NCBI RefSeq assembly: GCF_020497125.1
Contig: NC_059075.1
Span: 31,284,003 to 31,348,002, forward strand
Reading direction: 5' to 3'
Source of the DNA: Mauremys mutica
Lineage: Eukaryota > Chordata > Testudines > Geoemydidae
DNA: 64,000 nt
Part shown: positions 36,960-51,576 of the stretch, piece by piece
Position numbering within the stretch: position 1 is the first letter of the stretch
Layout of the letters: each line of letters opens with the position of its first letter
Position numbers and translations under genes: made by a program
The notes under the pieces: model-generated
What the model saw: the letters and a program-made list of their open reading frames with translations, nothing else
What the model was told of the DNA's origin: nothing
Database searches by the model: none

Positions 36960-39216
36960 ATTTTAACAAAAAGATACAGATTTGCAAAGAACCAAAACTT
37001 TATTGCATCAGTCATTTCCTGAAGGCTCATCCAAAGGCTAGGATTGCTAGTGCCATACATCAACTTCATCCCCTGAGTGGATTTCTCAAAATGCACCTAC
37101 TGAAATTCCTTCTGGGGACATAGAACCATGCACTTGATGCAGTGCAAATTAGGTATCATTTTCAGATCCAAATTATCCTTTGTGGGCAGGTAAGTACAAA
37201 CAACATGCTGAAAGCCAACCCTAATTTCATTGTAGACCCTTGCATACTCACTATGGAAGCAAGTATACTTGGAAGACAAATTTCTAAAATCTCATAATAC
37301 ACATCCTTTAAATTCATTACAACATCTCTATCGGTGTGTCTTAAAAAAACAACAAACATGGCAATATAGGATAGAACAAGTGGTCTGTTGAGTCCAGTAT
37401 CCAGTGACTGATAGCTGAATCAATTGAAGATGCAAGATACCACATAGTGGGCAATTATGGTACTTGCAGAGGAAGCATCCCACCTCATTAGAGGTTGGCT
37501 TATGATTAAAGGTTTGTATACCTTCCAAAACCAGGGAATAACCAGAGGTCTGTGCCAATAGATTATTTTTGGCCCAGGACATTTTTTCTATCTTTGAAGA
37601 CAATTCACATAAAGGACACAGAAAAGAGGAAAAGGGAGAGTTGTGGTGGTCTTCCTAGTGCTCCACTGACCCAGAAAGCACTTTAAACTTTCCAGATAAC
37701 CAAAGACTTCATGTTTTTCATGCAGAAAACACAAGACTTTTTTTGTAGCAGTGACTCCATTCATACTGGTCACAGTTAACAGAATGAGCGTTGGAAGACA
37801 AGTGTAGTTCACCATGAATTGTCCATTAACTTCTGATTGTTTGGTATCCACACATAACTCAACCAGGATATTTCATCATTAATCTGGTCATATTTACATT
37901 TCTGGTGCAAGGGGAAATGGCAGACTCTTTGGGGCAGTGCTCAGCACAACGTGGCTTTGATTTCTAGATGCTATTGTAATACAAATAAACACAACGTTCT
38001 GGTGATCTCAGTTACGCTAGTGTTTCTCCAGGAGGTTTGGTTGGAGTCCAACAATCAAGCATCTTAAATGTGTGGTTACCAGCCATAGTCGTATTTTGTA
38101 GACAGGCACATCAGATTCTCTTTTTGAGTATCTGGTGCCCAGTTTAATCACAATGACAAATTAAAGAAGCCTGAGGCTGGTCTTTCTTGTTGCCATTACC
38201 TCTGAAAAGCAAGTTTTGAAATTAGTTCCCATATATGTACAAGAACCCCACTGCTTTTGTCATTAGGAAAAAGATTATTCTTATAACTTCAGATACCTTT
38301 CTGTTTAAAGTAAGTTCATCTTTTCACAATTCTGGGGAAATAGTTCTCCCATCATTTTGTTCTAACCCTTGGAAGGTTGTGGCATAAATGGGTATTCCTA
38401 CAGCCCTAAAGATATATCTCAAGGATATGGCGTACATATGTCAATTGTATCCTGTCCATTTCATTCTGTCCAAAATGCCAAGGCCTTACATCCTCAAGGT
38501 TGCTGCAGGCAAGATATAAAATCCATGCACTAATTGGTGTATTAGGCATTTGGAAAACTATTCACAGAAGCCCCTAGAGGAAGGCTGAAGAAGATTTGCA
38601 GAGTAAATTTTAATTTCTCTTCAAAGATGTCTTTTAATAGGAAGGTGCTACTGAATTGGTTCCCACATAACTCCTTAGTTTATGAAGTCCTTGCCTGTTG
38701 TTTAATTATTATAGTATATCTGCCCTCCTGAGCCCCCACCCCCCCACACACACACTTCTGGAATTTACTGCTCACTACTTCCTAGAAGTAATGGATGAGG
38801 AGAAAAGCTGTGCAATAGAATGAGAAATTTCTTCCTTAATAATTTTTTTTCTGTTAGCAGCTTATCTCTGAATTCAACCCACCCTGGTAGTCTGGTAAAT
38901 GATCAGAGTATAAATTGAAATTTTCTCTAAAGGGAGACTTAGACATATATTGTATTGAGGCCAATTTAATACATTATATCATGTTGTCTTAGTGCTAATA
39001 ATGGGTTTCTGGACTGTTTCTGCAGCTGTGGAAGAAGCGTTCTGGTGGCCTGAGCTGAAGGGTGGATCTTAATTTTGGGCCTTCTAGCAACAACATCGGA
39101 CCATCTCCAAATTCCACAGGTGTGGGGGTGGAGGGTGGGGCATTAGTCCATTAGTAATGAATTCAGAGAGAAGCTGCTAACAGAAAATTATCAGGTAAGA
39201 AATTTCCCTTTCAATG
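36960..39216 (+). mobile_element. DIRS-type element (second family), 3' half
   Basis: Sense-oriented and heavily decayed. At 36990-37110 is an equivalent of the thumb to RNase H junction (LIQRLGLLVPYINFIP, then VDFSKCTY). At 38160-38580 is the recombinase: LLVAITSEK-like start, then GEIVLPSFCSNPW, TALKIYLKDMAYI and SKMPRPYILK. These match the order seen in DIRS recombinases but differ from the copy at 61780, hence a second family. The 3' terminal foldback module is at 38822-39216. No catalytic Tyr block is recognisable. Confidence 0.6.
38822..39216. repeat. Terminal foldback module of the second DIRS family
   Basis: Inverted arms of about 55 bp. The left contains GAAATTTCTTCC and CTGTTAGCAGCTTATCTCTG; the right contains CAGAGAGAAGCTGCTAACAG and AAGAAATTTCCC. 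They enclose about 285 bp with a GGTGTGGGGGTGGAGGGTGG stretch. Layout and size match the modules at 21972, 61451 and 63112 although the sequence is different. Confidence 0.7.
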
Positions 39217-39449
39217 TGTCATAACTGAGTGAAATCAGAACCATTTTCACTGGAAGACTCAGGTGCCTTTTCTCATTGTGCATTATTTCCTTGCCATATT
39301 TCAATTTGCCATTTTTTGCATTAGGCTATAGATTTGTTCAAAACAATGGTGCGGGAATTATTTTTATAACTGATGGATGTTTACTTTTTTCAAACATTGT
39401 GTGGACAGATCCCTGCTCTAAGTGAAGTATTCATTCTCAGCACACAATC

Positions 39450-39580
39450 AGACTTTTTTTTTTTTTTGAGAGCAGTGTCCATATGACTATGCACAAATGC
39501 TGCTTATTCTTCTGCCTCCAACTTGAGGAATATATAAGGGGATGTAGCCTCAACAGTTCTTCCTGACTTCTATAGGCAGT
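39450..39580 (+). repeat. Probable DIRS terminal-repeat fragment
   Basis: A poly-T run followed by TTTGAGAGCAGTGTCCATAT and GAGGAATATATAAGGGGATG resembles the promoter-bearing terminal repeat of the DIRS copies. It lies about 105 bp upstream of the next RPS6KA5 exon. Confidence 0.4.
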
Positions 39581-39685
39581 GAACAGGGGCTGTTTCAATT
39601 TGGAAATATTAATCTCTCCTTTTAATATGTCTGTCTTGTTAAATTTACATTTTGATTCAAAGTTCATTTGTTATTTCTGGTTTAG

Positions 39686-39847
39686 AAAATAAACTGGAAC
39701 GATTTAGCTGCCAAAAAAATACCAGCTCCGTTTAAACCAGTAATCCGGGATGAGTTGGATGTTAGTAACTTTGCAGAGGAGTTTACAGAAATGGATCCCA
39801 CATACTCTCCTGCAGCCACACCACAGACTTCAGAGAGAATATTTCAG
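39686..39847 (+). CDS. RPS6KA5: RPS6KA5 (MSK1) exon: AGC C-terminal extension with the Ser360 site
   Basis: This exon has 54 codons, phase 0, acceptor TGGTTTAG and donor GTAATT. It codes for KINWNDLAAKKIPAPFKPVI, then DELDVSNFAEEFTEMDPTYS and PAATPQTSERIFQ. Counting from the previous exons, the Ser in TYSP is position 360, the Ser-Pro site phosphorylated by ERK and p38 in MSK1. The segment is the AGC-kinase C-terminal extension linking the two kinase domains. Residues 320-373. Human has AALPQSSEKLFQ at the end as I recall, so the change here is conservative. An open frame runs on past the donor and gives a false C-terminus. Confidence 0.96.
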
Positions 39848-40355
39848 GTAATTATAGACTATTACAACTCTCTTAAAATATACATTTCCCACATGTATGG
39901 CCAGATTTTGTCCTTGCCATGTGTGTTTGTGATTGCTATTGAAGTTATTGGGAGTTGAATACAGAATCAATGGTCAGAATTGGATCATAAATGTAGTTTT
40001 AACATATAAATTATGCTATGTTACACCTTTTATAGAAATCTTCCTTGAGGATAGAAATTGTGACTTATTAGTAAAATTGATAGTTTAATAAACAGCCAGT
40101 GTTACACTCTTGTATACTTATTATTATATAATACATGTTTCTCACTTAAACACTGTGTTAGATTTTATTAGTATTATTTTTGTGCCCAATTCTACCCCTA
40201 GGAAGTGAATGTCAAATCTCTTGTTGATTTCAGTGGGACAGGATCAGGTCTATTATATAAGGAAATATCTTTGCTACCAGATTCTTTTAACCAAATACAG
40301 AAGCAAATTAATCTATTTGATAACAGGAATGCTGGTTTTGTCTGATTATTCATAT
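39848..40355. other. RPS6KA5 intron start
   Basis: Contains two words typical of old sauropsid interspersed repeats: GGCCAGATTTTGTCC near 39899 and TTGATTTCAGTGGGACAGGA near 40225. No family is assigned. Confidence 0.4.
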
Positions 40356-40730
40356 GTACAAATTAGGGCTGTCGATTAATCACAGTTAAGTCACATGATT
40401 AGCTAAAAAAAATGAATCACGAATAATCACAGGTTTAATCGAGAATACCAATTGAAATTTATTAAATATTTTGGATGTTTTTCTGCATTTTCATATATAT
40501 CTTGTATTCTGTGTTGTAACTGAAATCAAAGTATATATTTTGATTACAAATATTTGCACTGTAAAAATGATAAACTAAAGAAATAGTATTTTTCAATTCA
40601 TCTCAGAAAAGTACTGTAGTGCAATCTCTTTGTCCTGAAAGTGCAACTTACAAACGGAATGTTTTTTGTTACATAACTGCACTCAAAAACAAAACAATGT
40701 AAACTTCAGAACCTACAAGTCCATTCAGCC

Positions 40731-40964
40731 CTACTTCTTTTTCAGCCAATCTCTACGACAAACAAATTTGTTTACATTTACAGGAGATAATGCTGTCCTC
40801 TTCTTATTTACAATGTCATCAGAAAGTGAGAACAGATATTTGCATAGCATTTTTGTAGCCAGCATGGCAAGGTATTTATGTGCCAGATATGCTAACCATT
40901 CGTATGCCCCTTCATGCTTCAGCCACCATTCCAGAGGACATGCTTCCGTACTGATGACGCTCAT
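40731..40964 (-). pseudogene. hAT transposase C-terminal dimerisation domain, inverted copy
   Basis: On the minus strand this reads ACPLEWWLKHEGAYEWLAYL, then AHKYLAMLAT and TALSPVNVNKFV. That is the hAT C-terminal dimerisation domain (WW...LA..Y L..PA....E..FS...R..L.P..V), common to ZBED-type and Charlie-like transposases. It lies in the left arm of the palindromic element and is an antisense duplicate of the domain at 41390-41637. Confidence 0.8.
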
Positions 40965-41089
40965 TAAAAAAAAGAATGAGTTAATTAAATTTCTGACTCA
41001 ACTCCTTGGGGAGAATTGTACGTCCCCTGCTCTGGTTTACCCATATTCTGCCATATATTTCATGTTATGGCCGTCTTGGATGATGACCC

Positions 41090-41637
41090 AGTACATGTTG
41101 TTGTTCATTTTAAGAACACTTTCACTGCAGATTTGACAAAATGCAAAGAAGGTACCAATGTGAGATTTGTAAAGATAGCTTCAGCACTCAACCCAAGATT
41201 TAAGAATCTGAAGTGCCTTCCAAATCTGAGAGGGACAAGGTGTAGAGCATACTTTCAGAAGTCTTAAAAGAGCAACACTCCGATGCGAAAACTATAGAAC
41301 CCGAACCACCAAAAAAGAAAATCAATCTTCTGCTGCTGGCATCTGACTCATGATTAAAATGAACATGCGTCGGTTCGTACTGCTTTGGATGGTTTTCGAG
41401 CAGAACCCATCATCAGCATGGATGCGTGTCCTCTGGAATAGTGGTTGAAACATGAAGGGACATGTGAATCTTCAGCGCATCTGGCATGTAAATATCTTAC
41501 AACGCCAGCTACAATAGTGCCATGAGAATGCCTATTCTCACTTTCAGGTGACATTGTAAACAAGAAGCGGGCAGCATTATCTCCTGTAAATGTAAACAAA
41601 CTTGTTTGTCTGAGCGATTGGCTGAACAAGAAGTAGG
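41090..41637 (+). pseudogene. hAT transposase 3' end, broken
   Basis: The + strand carries the segment around ASALNPRFKNLKCLPNLRG (41170-41235). After a frameshifted gap it continues with DACPLE*WLKHEG, LACKYLTTPATIVP and KRAALSPVNVNKLVC, ending at a TAG at about 41635. In-frame stops interrupt the dimerisation domain. This is the sense copy in the palindromic element. Confidence 0.78.
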
Positions 41638-42016
41638 ACTGAGTGGACTTGCAAGCTCTAAAATTTTACATTGTTCTATTTTTGAATGCAGTTTTTTGTA
41701 CATAATTCTATATTTGTATGTTCATGATAGAGATTGCACTACAGTACTTGTATTAGGTGAATTGAAAAATACTATTTCTTTTGTCTTAGATATAGTGCAA
41801 ACACTTGTAATAAAAAATAAATATAAAGTGAACACTGTACACTTTTTATTCTGTGTTGAAATTGAAATCAATATATTTGAAAATGTAGAAAACATAAAAA
41901 AAAATTAAACGGTATTTGATTATTGTTTAAGTATGATTAATCGCACAATTAACCTTTTTAACAGTGCGAATAATCACAATCAATTTTTTTAATTTCTTGA
42001 TAGCCCTAGTACAAAT

Positions 42017-43503
42017 TAGTCTTAATGATAATTGCTTTTGCCTTTCGTGTGGATCTCCCATTTCCTCGGGGGAGGGGAAGAGACTAAGGAGAAGGGGAGT
42101 GTCAGCTATCTTCAAGACACTGTACCTCTACCTCAGGCCATATGCCTCTGTGGATGCAGTGAGGAGAAGGTCAAGGTATAATCTTGCAGATTTTTGTCCC
42201 TCTGGCCCTGGGCCTATAGATATTTCCACAGAAATGGCAATCCACCAATATGCTGTCCAGACAGGTGAAAAATACATTCAAAAATTTCTTATTGTGCTTC
42301 TTGCAGTTGGAATTCTTTCTATATGTAATGATTTGGGCCCGTATAATATTTCAGGATGGGAATAATTTTCAGGATGACCTAAAACATGTTTTTAAAAATT
42401 CAATAAGATTTAGATGCATTTGAAAATTTTATCAGATACCCTGTAAATTCTTTTTGGTCGCATATTTCATTTATATCTTTGAATTTACTTTAAGTTGTGT
42501 TCTTTAAAGTATGTGTCTATTAGGAACATAAATGAATGCCATTTTCAACATGTAGTCCACTGGGAAATTGAAAAAAAAAATAGGTTGTGATATTTGAATG
42601 GTTTGTGTGGTATTAAATAACTTTCAATTTTTGTAGACTTAAATATCTGTTTTCTAAAAGATTACTGTCACTTATTTTCCAAATACACAAAATAAAATTA
42701 CTTAAGAAAAAATATTGATCAAACAAGCACTTTAAATATATGCTGTGGGGAAATTAGACTTTTAAAATCATAAATAGTTAGGTCACTATTACACCTGTAG
42801 TCTTGGATATATTATTATTTACAGGGAATTAACCTTTCCTGTTTATGAAGTATCCATACTGTTTTATTTTAAGTGATTTTATTTGCTTAGTCACTTAGAG
42901 AAATCCAACTTATTTGGGTATACATCTACCAAAAATACATCAACATAATAATATTTCTGTGTGCTACAAATCACATTCAAGATAGTTACCTTAAATTTTA
43001 AATATTTTTTTGAATTTCGTGTGTGTGTGTGTGTGTATATATATATGTGTGTATATATATATATATATATAAAACATATTATCTGAAGATAATTACACTA
43101 ACAATTCAGCACACCATTTTTGTTTGGCTATTTAAAGCAATTTTTAGACATATGCCCCATCATAATGTAAACTTATTTGATACCTTAACTATAGGTGTTT
43201 TGAGAAGCTAGCCAGTTTGAAGTATGAACCTTTGTCACCAGTGAAAAAGAACTGAATCTGTGAGTCAGATTTTCTGAGCATTTTTTGTACACAATCTCTT
43301 ATTTTTATTTTTTAAAGAAAGAAGATTGTATAACCTCTTTTGGGAAGGCATTTTTCTATTGATTTAAAATGAAGTTGCATCTTTACCTTGACTATAATGA
43401 CATTTACCCATTTTTCAGTTGATTACTTTTTACTGTCTGCATTATGATATGTTATATAGACAACCTCAAGGCTTTATATTTATCTTCTGTCTTTGTTCTG
43501 TAG
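42017..43503. other. RPS6KA5 intron with microsatellite
   Basis: AT-rich intron, no recognised element apart from the GT/AT microsatellite at 43019-43070. The acceptor TTCTGTAG ends at 43503. Confidence 0.6.
43019..43070. repeat. Compound GT/AT microsatellite
   Basis: GT repeat followed by AT, GTGT and a longer AT run. Short frames across it are artefacts. Confidence 0.95.
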
Positions 43504-43629
43504 GGATATTCTTTTGTTGCTCCTTCTATCTTGTTTAAACGCAATGCAGCCACAGTAGATCCTGTTCAATTTCATATGGGAGTTGAAAGACCTGGAGTTA
43601 CAGCTATTGCCAGAAGTGCTATGACGAAG
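43504..43629 (+). CDS. RPS6KA5: RPS6KA5 (MSK1) exon: hydrophobic motif with Ser376 and Ser381
   Basis: This exon has 42 codons, phase 0, acceptor TTCTGTAG and donor GTAATG. It codes for GYSFVAPSILFKRNAATVDP, then VQFHMGVERPGVTAIARSAM and TK. The two serines in GYSFVAPS fall at positions 376 and 381, the linker autophosphorylation sites that form the hydrophobic motif needed for N-terminal kinase activity. Residues 374-415. AIARSAMTK differs from the human NVARSAMMK as I recall it; the phosphosites are conserved. Confidence 0.96.
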
Positions 43630-46261
<2,632 letters not shown>

Positions 46262-47041
46262 CAGACCTTTTAATCCATCCCTCAGCTCCCGCCGGGCAGC
46301 GGGGTCAGGGACTCCTCCTGCTCTGCGTGGCTCCTAGGATGACCCCCCTCCGGCTCCTATGTAGTATGTGGAGGCATGGCCAGGTGGCTCTGCATGCTGC
46401 CCCGTCCGCAGGCGCCGCCCCCTCAGCTCCCATTGGCCACAGTTCCCAGTCAGTGGGAGCTGCGGGGGCAGTGCCTGCAGACAGGGCAGCATGCAGAACT
46501 GCCTAGCTGTGCCTCTGCGTAGGAGCCAGAGAGGGGGACATGCTTCTGGGAGCTGCTTGAGGTAAGCACTGCCTGGAGCCTGCACCCCTGATTTCCCCAC
46601 TCCTGCCCCTGTGCCCCAATCCCTTGACCCAGTCCTGATCCCCCTCCCACCCTCTGAACCCCTCAATCCCAGCCCAGCGCCACTTCTGGTACCCCAAACC
46701 CCTCATCCACGGCCCCACCCCAGAGCCAGCAGCCCCAGCCAGAGCCCTCATACACCCCCGTACCCCAGCCCTCTGTCCCACCCTGCTGCACCGCAAACCC
46801 TTCATCCCAGTCCCACCCCAGAGCCCGCAGCCCCAGCTGGAGCTCTCATCCCCACACACCCCAACTCTCTGCCCCAGCCCGGAGCCCTCTCCTGCACCCT
46901 GAACTTCTCATTTCTGGTCCCACCCCAGAGCCCTCACCCCCTTTCTGCATGCTTACCCCGAATTTCATGAGCATTCATGCCCCGCCATACAATTTCCATA
47001 CCCCGATGTGGCCCTCAGGCCAAAAAGTTTGCCCGCCCCTG
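46262..47041 (-). mobile_element. Non-autonomous hAT element, GC-rich
   Basis: Read on the minus strand it begins CAGGGGCGGGCAAACTTTTT then GGCCTGAGGGCCACATCGGG, a hAT terminal region. It passes through a C/G-rich body with imprecise repeats of CCCCAGAGCC-like units (46690-46920) and ends near GGATTAAAAGGTCTGAC. The final inverted repeat is absent or worn away, so the left edge is approximate. Long open frames here reflect composition and are not genes. Confidence 0.7.
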
Positions 47042-47099
47042 CACTAGCACCTCTCCCTAAAAAGGAGAAGTTTTGCCTTTGGTTCATAATAAACTGTAA

Positions 47100-48660
47100 A
47101 ACCAGAGAATCGAAAGGTTTTTTCCCCCCAGGCATGTATGCAACTAAGGGGAAGAAAGTGGTAGCTAAAGGGAAAGGATGAGCAGGTTAAAGCCAGTAGC
47201 AAATATCTCCCAGTCTGAACTAAAACAGAATTTGCTATTCCCCTCCAACCTCCTCAGAAGAAATAATTAGGACGGAATGGAAAACGCCTGACAAAGGGAA
47301 AAGTCTCATTAGATAAGCCCAGGCTCTTAGAATCTATTTTTTTTTCTTTTTATGCTCCCTGAGATTGATGTAGAAGTGGCATTCCTGGCAGTGGACATGG
47401 TCATTCCTGCTGAGGGTGATTTCTTCCCAAACAATGCCACTCACAAGAAGATAGAAGCCACCCTTAGAAGGTGGCTCTTATCGCTTCACTGACTTTTTGT
47501 TAGAGCTAAAATCACAGACAGTCATGTACTTTGTTATTGCAAAGGCTTAAAAAGCCTTGAGCCTCAGAATCATGATGAATTCGATTCAGCACTAAAGAAA
47601 ATATCTCTAGTTATTGCATTCATGATGGACAGATCCATACTCTACATAAAGCAGGCAGCAAAAGTTGTGGCAGAAAACTCAGAGGTCAGGTGCGAACTCT
47701 GGTTTAAATCCTACAGTAGATAAGTAAATCATCTATGCCACACAATTCTGAAGGATTTTTATTCAGGGAGAAGATTGGTAAGGTGGTAGTTGCACACACA
47801 TCAGCCCAGGCATTTACTCTCCACTCCGGTTAAGTCTGAGAAGGACTACAAGTGCTGATACAAAGGCAGATGCTCTTTTCGCTCCTACCCATAGCAAATG
47901 TACCAGAAAAGTGACTCCAATTCCTGGCTAAAATCTGGACCTGAAACACTAGATGAAAGCCCAGATCAGGAAAGTGGTTCAATCCCTGCTTCTAGCCCAA
48001 ATAGCCAGTATGTCAACAACTGGCTCACCTCCAACCAGTTGTTCTTTAAATGTATTATAAATCCAGGTATGAAGCACAGAGGGGGTTATCTGGGTTACTT
48101 CTTGCAAGCTTCCCAATTCCTTATCACACTATTGTCTACCTAAGAGTCTAAGATAGGTGCAAAGAGAGCCAGAGTCTTCGTATTGCTGGAAAGGGTCAAC
48201 AAAATCCAGACACTGATCTCTGAGGTGTTATGAAGCTGCATGTCATTGATCCATCTTTACTGTGACTCCTAAGTCTTCTCGTCTCATGCCTAGAGATTCC
48301 TCTAATGACAAGACAATATAAGACAACATAAGGTATTCTTCTTAAGAGCCTGGAATCACTTTCAACAGCAAATGAAAAGTAAAATGAAAAGACCATCCAA
48401 AGTGGTTCAGTTTGTCCCTTTTGGTTACAGGAAACCCACATGATAATACGGTCTTTCCTCCACAATTCATATCTCAAAATCCTGGCCATAAGTGACACCC
48501 TTTCATTTTGAGCACAACTTGAGAACTGCAATATATAGGGGACATGTTCAAGGTCAAAAAGGATGCAACTGGTGATCCATCAACTCCTTTATAAATCAGT
48601 ACAGACCTGACCTTCCCTCTGCAGAAGCCTTTGGCGGGAATGTTCTTCAAGCAGTTGCCC
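47100..48660 (+). mobile_element. DIRS-type element (second family), RT-deleted
   Basis: Sense-oriented. A gag-like block lies at 47540-47830 (EFDSALKKISLVIAFMMDRS, then VVAENSEVRCELWFK). This jumps straight to the thumb to RNase H junction (NNWLTSNQLFFKCIINPGMK near 48020, VFVLLERVNKIQTLI near 48175, FFLRAWNHFQQQM near 48345). The RT palm with YxDD is missing. Related in texture to the element at 36960. All frames are broken. Confidence 0.6.
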
Positions 48661-48764
48661 CAAGATAGATTAACATTAATTTTGAGGAAAGAATCCCTAC
48701 AAATTTTTTTTTCATGCTGCTAGCTATGTCCCACATGTCTTGGATTCAGGGAGATGTCGGTATA

Positions 48765-50730
48765 GACTGAAAAAAAATGTTACCTGATGATTCTTCTTCA
48801 AGAATGGGTGCTCCATTTCAGATGTCAGTGTGTTCAACCATGTTAGTGTGATCAACCACTGTTGATCAGAGATTTTCAGTAGCAATGTCCATCTGGGATG
48901 CGTGTGTGCAGTAGTCATCTCGCGGTGCTGTTGGTACCTCATCTAGTACGCACAGAGTCCAACCCCCTCAGTTCCTTCTCAATTGTCCTTGGCCTGAGAT
49001 AGAACTCCATGGCGATATGCCAACATCTCTCTCAAACCTAGAGAAATATAATTAGAAATAGTTTTAGCTTTTTCCTAGTATAGTTAGTTTAGTTTAGTTT
49101 GTTTTAATCAGTTCAATCTTTTTTTCTTTTTATTTTCCTCAGAGTGGGGAACACTTAACCTGATTCTAAATGCCTGGTTCCCAGGCTTTAAGAGATGTGG
49201 GTCTTGCCACGAAGCTATGCCCATCTCAGACAGCCATTCTCTCTGTGTTGACTGCCTCAGTGATTTGCATGTTCCCCAGAAGTGCACCCACTGAAGCAAT
49301 TTGAAAGCGAGGGCCAGGCATGATCGAGACCACCATCTAAAACTTATTCTGATGGGAAATTTCTCCAACCATCCTCCAATCCAGGATAACAGACTCCTTC
49401 CACAGGGGACTCTGTGGGCACATCCACTTCAACCAAGGACAACACTCAGTCCTCTAAAAGATCGAGGAAAAGAGCCATGACCTCTCTGCAAAGAGAGCTG
49501 CATAAACAGAAACTGTCTGTTGCCAGGTCGCTGTCCTCAGTGCCTGTCAACCCCTGGATAAGCACCTTGAGGCATGGGGAACCTCCGGCACCATCTGCAC
49601 CGGGACCTCTGCTGAGCCCCATCAGCAGGACAAGGAGTCGAGGCACAGATCTAAGACTGCATCCTCTCCTATGGCACTGACCACACAGGTGAGAGACATG
49701 GTGCCAAGACCCTCACTAGTGGCTATGCCTCCACCACCAGCTCCAACAACCCCATCGGTACCAACAGACAGTGCAAAGACGGCACTGTCCATACCAAGTA
49801 AGTCGAGCTACAAGTCATCAGCACGGTCCATGGTACCGCCTAAAATAGCGACATGGGTACTTATGGCGCCGAAACCAACACCACCGCAGAAATTCCTGCA
49901 ACAAAAAGACTTCATGGTCTTTTCAATTCAATTCCACAGTCCCCGCTCTTCGGCACTGATGGCTCCCCTGAGCATACAGTACTGGAATCTCTACAGTGGT
50001 GGACAAGACTGGATCCACCATCAGTAATAATCACAACAAATGCCTCGATAGGCTGGGGCACCCACCTGAACTAGCATATGATCCAAGGGAGGTAGTCATC
50101 TACCAAGAGCCAACTACACATCAACCTATAGAATTATGCACTGTGTACAATGCCTATCTTCACTTTCTCCCACTGATAAATTACGAAACAGTATGCGTGA
50201 TGACCGACAACATTGCCTGCATGTTCTATATAAATTGACAAGGAGGAGCCCACTGTCTCTCACTATGCATCGAGACCATGAGGCTATGGAACTAGTGCGT
50301 AAATGACAATATAAATGTCACAGTCTCCTACCTCCCTGGGTGCTAGAACATGACAGTGGACACACTGAGCAGACAGTTTTTCCAGGACCAGGAATGGTAA
50401 ATGAACAGCAAAGTCGTACTAGCCATATTTCAATGATGGGGCTTCCCTCTCATCAATGTATTCACAAAATCACAAATGCCCAATCTTTTTCTCGAGAGCA
50501 GGAATGGGACCCCAATTACTGGGGGATGCCTTCCTAATCACCTGGGACAAATCACTCTTTATGCATTCCCCCCGATACCACTGCCCTTGCAGGTAATACA
50601 CAAGATACATGTTGACAAAGCCAAGGTCATACTGATAGCCCTGACATGAGCCAGACAGAACTGGTACCCTTACCTAATGCACATGGCGGTATGTGCTGCA
50701 TGAACTCTCCCACTTCGGATGGACCTGCTA
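48765..50730 (+). mobile_element. DIRS-type element, gag start and RNase H only
   Basis: Sense-oriented. Terminal-repeat sequence from about 48795 (GATTCTTCTTCAAGAATGGG) leads to a Cys-rich module at 49190-49300 (KRCGSCHEAMPISDSHSLCV followed by DCLSDLH). Proline/serine-rich gag sequence spans 49440-49960. RNase H follows at 50020-50260 (VIITTNASIGWGTHL, and the ACMFYIN block near 50220), then decayed downstream sequence. RT is missing. It ends before the exon at 51155; 50731-51154 is plain intron. Confidence 0.75.
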
Positions 50731-51146
50731 TCACTTATAGTTGAGTATAGTGCTATTATTTAAAGCAATATTATTTTATCCAAAATGGATTTAATGTTTC
50801 CATACAGCTTTGGAAGTACTTCTCTGGCATGAGGGTGGAACAGGTAGTGCCAATGTTTCAAGCCTAATGGGCAAGTCTGAATTGCTTATGGTGTTTGTAA
50901 AATAACAGTTTTTATTCTTAACATGCCAAGACATGACTGAATCATAAATGTGTTTTGTTTTATTTATTTACCCCCACTCTGCAGGACTTCCTTGTTTGGT
51001 TCAGTTTGCTTGTTTGAAGGTGCTGACTTCTAATTGTGTATATCAAAAGGGCAACTGTTCTAATATTCCAAAATCTGGATTAGGAAGAATTTAAAAAAAT
51101 AGATGTAACAATTTTGACTTGAAATTTGCTTTGTTAAACTTGGTAA

Positions 51147-51254
<108 letters not shown>

Positions 51255-51576
51255 TGAAGAAACTATAATAAGCATTTTCCAAACACATTTTGTTGTGCAT
51301 AGCATTAACTGTTGTGATAAAGCTTACTGACACTCTGTATAGGCAGCTTTTTCCAACTAATTGAGTCTTGTCTACCTAGGAAAATTATAGCAAAAGCATT
51401 AAAACCAAAGGAGATTACATTTTTATTTATATACAACAAAAACGTATTTGTTGGAACTCAGGTATACTTACCTTCCTTCAGAGGTATTGTGACGTTTAAA
51501 TGATATTTGTAACACGCTTGGAAATCCTTGAATTAATGGTGCTACATAAGTACCAAAGATTATTTCATAATTTTGT

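Larger units (their letters stand above)
40364..42008. mobile_element. Palindromic hAT transposon
   Basis: This 1645 bp element has ends TAGGGCTGTCGATTAATC and the reverse complement of TAGGGCTATCAAGAAATT, and an exact 8 bp duplication GTACAAAT (40356-40363 and 42009-42016). Both halves carry the same roughly 620 bp in opposite orientation: left arm 40364-about 40985, right arm about 41395-42008. The right arm holds the 3' end of a hAT transposase gene on the + strand; the left arm is an inverted copy of the same 3' end. The middle (about 41090-41270) codes for a segment with ALNPRFKNLKCLP, the part of the transposase just upstream. Both copies are interrupted. Confidence 0.88.

Noticed and set aside
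43019..43070. Possible Z-DNA or regulatory element
   Set aside because: Ordinary GT/AT microsatellite; nothing in the sequence ties it to a function.
46334..46970. Long proline-rich or arginine-rich open frames on both strands
   Set aside because: They arise from the GC-rich, CCCCAGAGCC-like body of a hAT element. No start context, domain or splice signals support a gene.
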